This document shows positions 6,960 through 10,871 of a stretch of DNA of 10,871 nucleotides, one piece after another. Numbering within the stretch: the stretch's first letter is position 1; each line of letters opens with the position of its first letter. The notes beneath the pieces are model-generated. The model ran no database searches, was not told the DNA's origin, and saw only the letters and a list, made by a program, of their open reading frames with translations. The stretch comes from CAMLOF01 sp966692625. Lineage in GTDB: Bacteria > Pseudomonadota > Gammaproteobacteria > Burkholderiales > Burkholderiaceae_C. Made by a program: the position numbers and the translations under genes. The DNA is taken from NCBI GenBank assembly GCA_966692625.1, contig CBKZAG010000114.1, positions 1 through 10,871 of the forward strand. The letters are read 5' to 3'.

Positions 6960-7892
6960 TTGCTCTGCAGGGCCGCGCTGATGCTCGGCCCGGTGGTGGC
7001 CTTTGGCGCGCCCGCCGTGGTATGGGTGGCGCTGGCTGAGCGTGGGGGCATTCATGAGGATGCCGCCGCTGCACTGCGTGATGCCTTGCGGTCAGGCAGC
7101 GGTGGCCAGAGCCTCGAGGTGAAGATCGCCCTGTGGCGCGATCTCCAGCTGGGTCAGGGGCCCGCGCCAGCCATGGTGGTCACGATGGGTAGCGGGGCCT
7201 ACCGTGGCATGGTGGATCGTGCATCGCGAGAGCCTGCACTGGCCGACTTGCCTCTGGTGGCCACCCTGTTGCCTCGCAGCAGTTTCGAGGTTATTGCTCC
7301 AGCACCCCAGGGCCGAGTCACTGCCGTATTGCTGGATCAACCTGTGGCTCGGTACGCCGAGCTTTTGCGCCGAGCCATGCCGAATCACCGCCGGGTAGGC
7401 GTGGTGTTCGGGCCGTCCACCCTGTCGCTGCGGCAGCCGCTGGCGGACGCTTTGGCCAGCCGCGGGTTCCAACTGGTCGACGCAACGGTGCCCGCTGGAG
7501 CGTCTGCGGACGCGGTGTTCCAGGCACTGAGTTCGGTCCTTCAGTCGTGCGACGTATTGCTGGCCTTGCCGGATGCCTTGGTTGTCAACGCGGCATCGCT
7601 GCAGAACATGCTCATCGCCGCTTACCGGCAGCGCATCCCCATGGTTTCGTATTCGGCCGCGCATGTGCGCGCGGGCGCCACGCTGGCTCTGCATACCACC
7701 CCCGCCCAGGCGGCCACGCAGACGGTGGCTGTGTTGCGCCGCATGCTGGCCGGGCGCCAGTTGCCGCCGTTGCAACTCGCCGACACGTTCGAGGTCGTGG
7801 CCAACGAACAGGTGGCACGCTCCCTGGGTTTGGCGTTACCGGATACTGAAGCGCTGGAGGCAGCCATGCGCCGCCAGGAGGCTGGCCAATGA
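6960..7892 (+). CDS. Orphan ABC-type periplasmic substrate-binding protein
   Basis: About 310 residues of the ABC_sub_bind (TrpX-like, PF04392) type. The C-terminal half carries the family pattern in order: RRVGVVFGPST, a run predicting SCDVLLALPDALVVN, IPMVSYSAAHVRAGATLALH, MLAGRQLPP and ARSLGLALP near the end. The N-terminal lobe is compact. The N-terminus is uncertain. TTG at 6960 is the first conventional start in frame, and ATG at 6981 is another choice. CTG at 6933, with GGAG 7 bases upstream, would give SPSRRHVLLL plus a hydrophobic core, a better export signal. The gene follows the receptor directly and overlaps the cyclase gene by 4 bases (ATGA). No permease or ATPase gene is in view, so it probably senses a ligand for the cyclase rather than feeding a transporter; that role is inference. 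Confidence 0.82.
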   Translation: MLCRAALMLGPVVAFGAPAVVWVALAERGGIHEDAAAALRDALRSGSGGQSLEVKIALWRDLQLGQGPAPAMVVTMGSGAYRGMVDRASREPALADLPLVATLLPRSSFEVIAPAPQGRVTAVLLDQPVARYAELLRRAMPNHRRVGVVFGPSTLSLRQPLADALASRGFQLVDATVPAGASADAVFQALSSVLQSCDVLLALPDALVVNAASLQNMLIAAYRQRIPMVSYSAAHVRAGATLALHTTPAQAATQTVAVLRRMLAGRQLPPLQLADTFEVVANEQVARSLGLALPDTEALEAAMRRQEAGQ

Positions 7893-9205
7893 CGGCATTC
7901 CAACCGTTGTTCGGCATACGCACGCGTTTGTGGGTGGCAGCGGCCTTGCCTGCGGTACTTGCGGTGGCCATGCTGCTGGCGGGGTTCCTCGACAGGCACA
8001 ACAGCGAACTCACGGCGGCTTTGCGCGACCGCGCCAGGGCTGCGGCAGCACAGTTGGGTGGAGCGGCGGAGTTCGCGCTTTTCGCGGGGAACCAAGAGGG
8101 GTTGCAGCGCCTGGCGGACGCAACACTGGCCGGGGACGAACAGATGCGCGGCGTGGGCATATTCTCTGCCAACGGCAGACTGCAGGTGCTGGCTGGCAGT
8201 CTGTCGCCCGATCTGCCGGTATTGGGCCCTGACGAACATGTTGGTTTGAACGGGCGGTTGGTCGTCGTGTTGCCTGTGCACCTGGTGTCTGTTCCTGGAG
8301 ATGAGCTTTTCGATCTGGAACCCGCCCCCCGAGCCATGCATCAGGGGGAGCGCATCGTCGGTCACGTGGTGGTCGAACTCACGCTGGGTGTGCTGGAAAA
8401 GCAAAAACGCGATCTGCTGCTCTGGGCCTTGGCCATCACCTTCTTCGGTCTGGTGCTGGCCGGGGTGCTTTCCACGCTCATCGCGTCCAGTGTCACGCGA
8501 CCCATCGCCCACATCAGCCGTGTGGTTGCCCGCATTGGTGAAGGCGAGTTCCACGCCCGTGCCGACGTCGGGCGCTCAGGGGTGCTCAGTTCCCTGGCGT
8601 CGGGCATCAACGCCATGGCATCGCAAGTGGCCATGACCCAGGAGCACCTGCGCCAGCAAGTGCAGCTTGCCACAGACGAACTGCGCAAGCAAAAAGAGGC
8701 CGCCGAACTGGCGGCACGCATCGACCCGCTCACCGGTGTGGCCAGCAGGCGTGCCTTCACCGAGATCGCAGAGACCGAGATCCAGCGCGCTCTGCGTTAC
8801 CGTATGCCGTTGGCGATGGTCATGGTGGACATCGACCATTTCAAGGGTGTGAACGACACCTTTGGGCACATGACGGGGGACGCCGTTCTGGCGAGTTTCG
8901 CGCACACCATAGCCCAGGAGGTGCGCGAGGTGGACGTCGTCGGGCGCCTGGGTGGAGAGGAGTTCGTCATCCTGCTGCCCAATATTTCAGGGTTGGAGGC
9001 CGTGCAGGTGGCCGAACGCATGCGTCTGGCCGTGGCCGCCAGCGAGATGCTGGTCAACGGCCATCAACTGCACTACACCGCCAGCTTCGGCGTGGCCGAG
9101 TTTGACTCAAGGGAATTGAGCCTTTCCAGTTTCATGGCCCGGGCAGACGAAGCGCTCTACCGGGCCAAGCGCAACGGGCGAAATCGAGTGGAACTGGCGG
9201 TCTGA
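7889..9205 (+). CDS. Membrane diguanylate cyclase with periplasmic sensor, HAMP and GGDEF domains
   Basis: 438 residues. TM1 (about 14-34) and TM2 (about 176-198) enclose a periplasmic domain of about 140 residues. Its LGGAAEFALFAGNQEGLQRLAD and RGVGIFSANGRL segments resemble CHASE8/BarA-type N-terminal sensors. A HAMP domain follows (about 199-251), then a coiled linker, then GGDEF (about 273-438). DPLTGVASRR, VDIDHFKGVND, GHMTGD and the active site GGEEF (355-359) are intact, so it should make c-di-GMP from two GTP. An allosteric I-site RxxD (R346-D349) lies five residues before GGEEF, predicting product inhibition. There is no EAL domain. Its start overlaps the binding-protein stop (ATGA). 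The layout recalls YfiN, which is controlled by a periplasmic partner (YfiR), and the upstream binding protein may do that here. Confidence 0.93.
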   Translation: MTAFQPLFGIRTRLWVAAALPAVLAVAMLLAGFLDRHNSELTAALRDRARAAAAQLGGAAEFALFAGNQEGLQRLADATLAGDEQMRGVGIFSANGRLQVLAGSLSPDLPVLGPDEHVGLNGRLVVVLPVHLVSVPGDELFDLEPAPRAMHQGERIVGHVVVELTLGVLEKQKRDLLLWALAITFFGLVLAGVLSTLIASSVTRPIAHISRVVARIGEGEFHARADVGRSGVLSSLASGINAMASQVAMTQEHLRQQVQLATDELRKQKEAAELAARIDPLTGVASRRAFTEIAETEIQRALRYRMPLAMVMVDIDHFKGVNDTFGHMTGDAVLASFAHTIAQEVREVDVVGRLGGEEFVILLPNISGLEAVQVAERMRLAVAASEMLVNGHQLHYTASFGVAEFDSRELSLSSFMARADEALYRAKRNGRNRVELAV

Positions 9206-9209
9206 TCCC

Positions 9210-9227
9210 TGGCGCAAACCTGCGCCA
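9210..9227. terminator. Hairpin between convergent cyclase and argH genes
   Basis: TGGCGCA / TGCGCCA forms a 7-bp perfect stem with an AACC loop in the 29-base gap between the two converging stop codons. Only a broken T-rich tail (TGCTGTTT) follows on the plus strand and none on the minus strand, so it is a weak, possibly bidirectional terminator. Confidence 0.45.
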
Positions 9228-9234
9228 TGCTGTT

Positions 9235-10686
9235 TCAGCCCAGTCGCGCCAAGTGCCGTTCGATCTGCGCCTGCACCTGGGCGGGTGCCGTGCCGCCCAG
9301 CGTGTTGCGGGCATTCAGCGAGCCGCGCAGGCTCAGGCACTCGTACACGTCTTTTTCGATCAGCGGGTGAAAGCCCTGGAGCACGGCCAGCGGCAGTTCT
9401 GACAGGTCGCAGGCGTGGCTGGTGGCGGCCTTCACGGCGTGAGCCACCGTTTCGTGCGCGTCGCGGAAGGGCACGCCCTTCTTCACCAGATAGTCCGCCA
9501 GGTCGGTGGCGGTAGCGTACCCTTTCAGTGCCGCCTGCTCCATCGCCTCGCGGTTCACGGTGATGCCGCCTTCCTTCTCGCCAGTGGCCGGGTTCAGCTG
9601 GCCGCCAATCATCTCGGTGAAGATGCGCAGCGTGTCCTTGAGCGTGTCCACCGTGTCGAACAGCGGCTCCTTGTCTTCCTGGTTGTCCTTGTTGTAGGCC
9701 AGCGGCTGGCCTTTCATCAGGGTGATCAGGCCCATCAGGTGGCCCACCACGCGGCCGGTCTTGCCCCGCGCCAGCTCGGGCACGTCGGGGTTCTTCTTCT
9801 GCGGCATGATGGAGCTGCCGGTCGTGAAGCGATCGGCAATGCGGATGAAACTGAAGTTCTGGCTCATCCACACGATCAGTTCTTCGCTCAGGCGGCTCAC
9901 GTGGATCATGCACAGGCTGGCGGCGGCCGTGAACTCGATGGCGAAGTCGCGGTCGCTCACGGCGTCCAGGCTGTTCTGGCAGAGTTGTGCGTTCCCCGCT
10001 TCATCGACCATGCCCAGGGTGCGGGCCACGCGGGCGCGGTCCAGGGGGTAGGTGGTGCCAGCCAGCGCGGCGCTGCCCAGGGGCAGGCGGTTGGTCCGGC
10101 GGCGCACGTCGGCCATGCGCTCGGCATCGCGCGCGAACATTTCCACATAAGCCAGCAGGTGGTGGCCAAAACTCACCGGCTGGGCCACCTGAAGGTGGGT
10201 GAAGCCGGGCAGAATCACGTCCACGTTCCTGGCAGCCACTTCCACCAGCGCTTTCTGCAAATCGGTCAGCAGACCGCTGATCAGGTCGATCTCGCCACGC
10301 AGCCACAGGCGCACGTCGGTGGCCACCTGGTCGTTGCGGCTGCGGCCGGTGTGAAGGCGCTTGCCCGCGTCACCCACCAGCTGTGTCAGGCGCGCCTCGA
10401 TGTTCAGGTGCACGTCTTCCAGATCCAGCTTCCACTCGAACGCGCCGGATTCGATCTCCTGGGTGATCTGGGCCATCCCCTTCTGGATGGCCGCCAGATC
10501 GTCGGCGCCGATGATGCCTTGTGCGGCCAGCATGTCGGCGTGTGCCAGGCTGCCGGCAATGTCTGCCTGCCACAGGCGCTTGTCAAAGAACACACTGGCG
10601 GTGTAGCGTTTGACCAACTCGCTCATGGGTTCAGAGAAAAGCGCGGACCAGGCCTGGGATTTGGTGTCGAGTTGGTTGGTGGACAT
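9235..10686 (-). CDS. argH: Argininosuccinate lyase
   Basis: 483 residues, slightly longer than the usual 460 or so. It splits argininosuccinate to arginine and fumarate, the last step of arginine synthesis, in the cytoplasm as a homotetramer. The fumarase/aspartase superfamily signature GSSIMPQKKNPD is at 290-301 and carries the catalytic serine. HTGRSRNDQ (112-120) and GFTHLQVAQP (161-170, with the conserved His) form the other active-site regions. The C-terminal domain ending AQIERHLARLG is complete. ATG 10686 is the first start and adds a short N-terminal tail (STNQLDTKSQAW) before the conserved WSALFSEP segment. It converges with the cyclase gene and diverges from a response-regulator gene; a TAAAAT at 10755-10750 may be its -10. 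Confidence 0.97.
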   Translation of the reverse strand: MSTNQLDTKSQAWSALFSEPMSELVKRYTASVFFDKRLWQADIAGSLAHADMLAAQGIIGADDLAAIQKGMAQITQEIESGAFEWKLDLEDVHLNIEARLTQLVGDAGKRLHTGRSRNDQVATDVRLWLRGEIDLISGLLTDLQKALVEVAARNVDVILPGFTHLQVAQPVSFGHHLLAYVEMFARDAERMADVRRRTNRLPLGSAALAGTTYPLDRARVARTLGMVDEAGNAQLCQNSLDAVSDRDFAIEFTAAASLCMIHVSRLSEELIVWMSQNFSFIRIADRFTTGSSIMPQKKNPDVPELARGKTGRVVGHLMGLITLMKGQPLAYNKDNQEDKEPLFDTVDTLKDTLRIFTEMIGGQLNPATGEKEGGITVNREAMEQAALKGYATATDLADYLVKKGVPFRDAHETVAHAVKAATSHACDLSELPLAVLQGFHPLIEKDVYECLSLRGSLNARNTLGGTAPAQVQAQIERHLARLG

Positions 10687-10749
10687 GGCGTGCGGGCCCG
10701 GGCAAGATGGGAGGGCCTGGAGAGTTTGAAAAAATGGAGGCGGACCGGG

Positions 10750-10755
10750 ATTTTA
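10750..10755 (-). promoter_or_regulatory. Possible -10 element for argH
   Basis: TAAAAT on the minus strand, 64 bases before the argH ATG, is the only good -10 candidate in the 108-base divergent gap. No matching -35 is seen at normal spacing. The gap is otherwise GC-rich. Confidence 0.25.
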
Positions 10756-10794
10756 TCGGCCCCGGGCGCAAGAGTGACTGCAAAGGAGCAGCGT

Positions 10795-10871
10795 ATGGGT
10801 TTGCGGGTCTTGGTGGTGGACGACGAGGCGCTGGCGCGTTCGCGGCTGCGCGCCCTGCTGGCCGAATGCGC
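10795..10871 (+). CDS. Response regulator, AlgR/LytTR type (5' end only)
   Basis: Only 25 full codons are in view. They start MGLRVLVVDDEALARSRLRALL, the beta1-alpha1 of a CheY-like receiver with the acidic pair D9-D10. A strong AAAGGAG ribosome site (10782-10788) lies 6 bases before the ATG. The 'VVDDEALARSRLRALL' opening is typical of AlgR/LytTR-family regulators, and an argH neighbour fits the common argH-algZ-algR grouping. The output domain is outside the window, so the LytTR assignment is inferred. Confidence 0.75.
   Translation, partial: MGLRVLVVDDEALARSRLRALLAEC

Noticed and set aside
7622..8554. A 310-codon minus-strand open frame opposite the binding protein and cyclase.
   Set aside because: It straddles the junction of two solid genes, and its Gln/Arg/His-rich product matches no family.
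9107..9913. A 268-codon minus-strand frame within argH.
   Set aside because: It is the same strand as argH in a shifted frame, and argH itself is intact, so this is not a frameshift fragment.
10725..10756. TTGAAA and TTTTAT as a plus-strand promoter for the response-regulator gene.
   Set aside because: The spacer is 19 bases and the -10 match is poor, so it is no better than chance in this AT-containing stretch.
1..10871. Search for CRISPR repeats, tRNA genes, insertion-sequence ends or attachment-site duplications flanking the vapBC-abiC cassette.
   Set aside because: None was visible by eye. The cassette borders show no obvious direct repeats, so no mobile element was called.

Overview
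The window looks like a stretch of chromosome from a high-GC betaproteobacterium, probably Burkholderiales and most like Comamonadaceae. This is inferred from protein character (MoxR/CoxE pair, cytochrome c4-type dihaem protein, argH beside a LytTR-type response regulator gene) and from base composition (63% GC in a sample line of the vwa gene). No rRNA, tRNA, CRISPR array or insertion sequence is visible. No stretch over 300 bases lacks a gene.

Left third (1-4034, all on the minus strand, read right to left): a MoxR-family AAA+ ATPase, a RimL-type GNAT acetyltransferase, a VapB/VapC toxin-antitoxin pair with its own promoter, a two-TM protein resembling the 'putative phage abortive infection' (AbiC-like) family, and a CoxE-like VWA protein cut by the window edge. 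MoxR ATPases usually sit directly beside their VWA partner. Here four genes lie between them, and the last three (vapB, vapC, abiC-like) form a tightly overlapping cassette whose end overlaps the vwa start. The abiC-like gene is clearly lower in GC than its surroundings. The simplest reading is a small stress/defence cassette acquired inside a housekeeping operon.

Middle (4034-4949): a 139-base divergent intergenic region carries a good minus-strand promoter for moxR whose AT-rich core overlaps a perfect TATAAT facing the other way, toward a periplasmic dihaem cytochrome c4-like gene. That gene ends in a clear rho-independent terminator.

Right-centre (4949-9205, plus strand): a three-gene operon encodes a TonB-dependent outer-membrane receptor, an orphan ABC-type periplasmic substrate-binding protein with no permease or ATPase nearby, and a membrane diguanylate cyclase with a periplasmic sensor, HAMP and a GGEEF domain with inhibitory site. 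The three would span outer membrane, periplasm and inner membrane, which suggests a ligand-to-c-di-GMP signalling relay. This is the most interesting functional hypothesis in the window.

Right end: argH (argininosuccinate lyase) converges on the cyclase gene. Divergent from argH, the first 77 bases of a response-regulator gene (AlgR/LytTR type by its start and its argH neighbour) run off the right edge.
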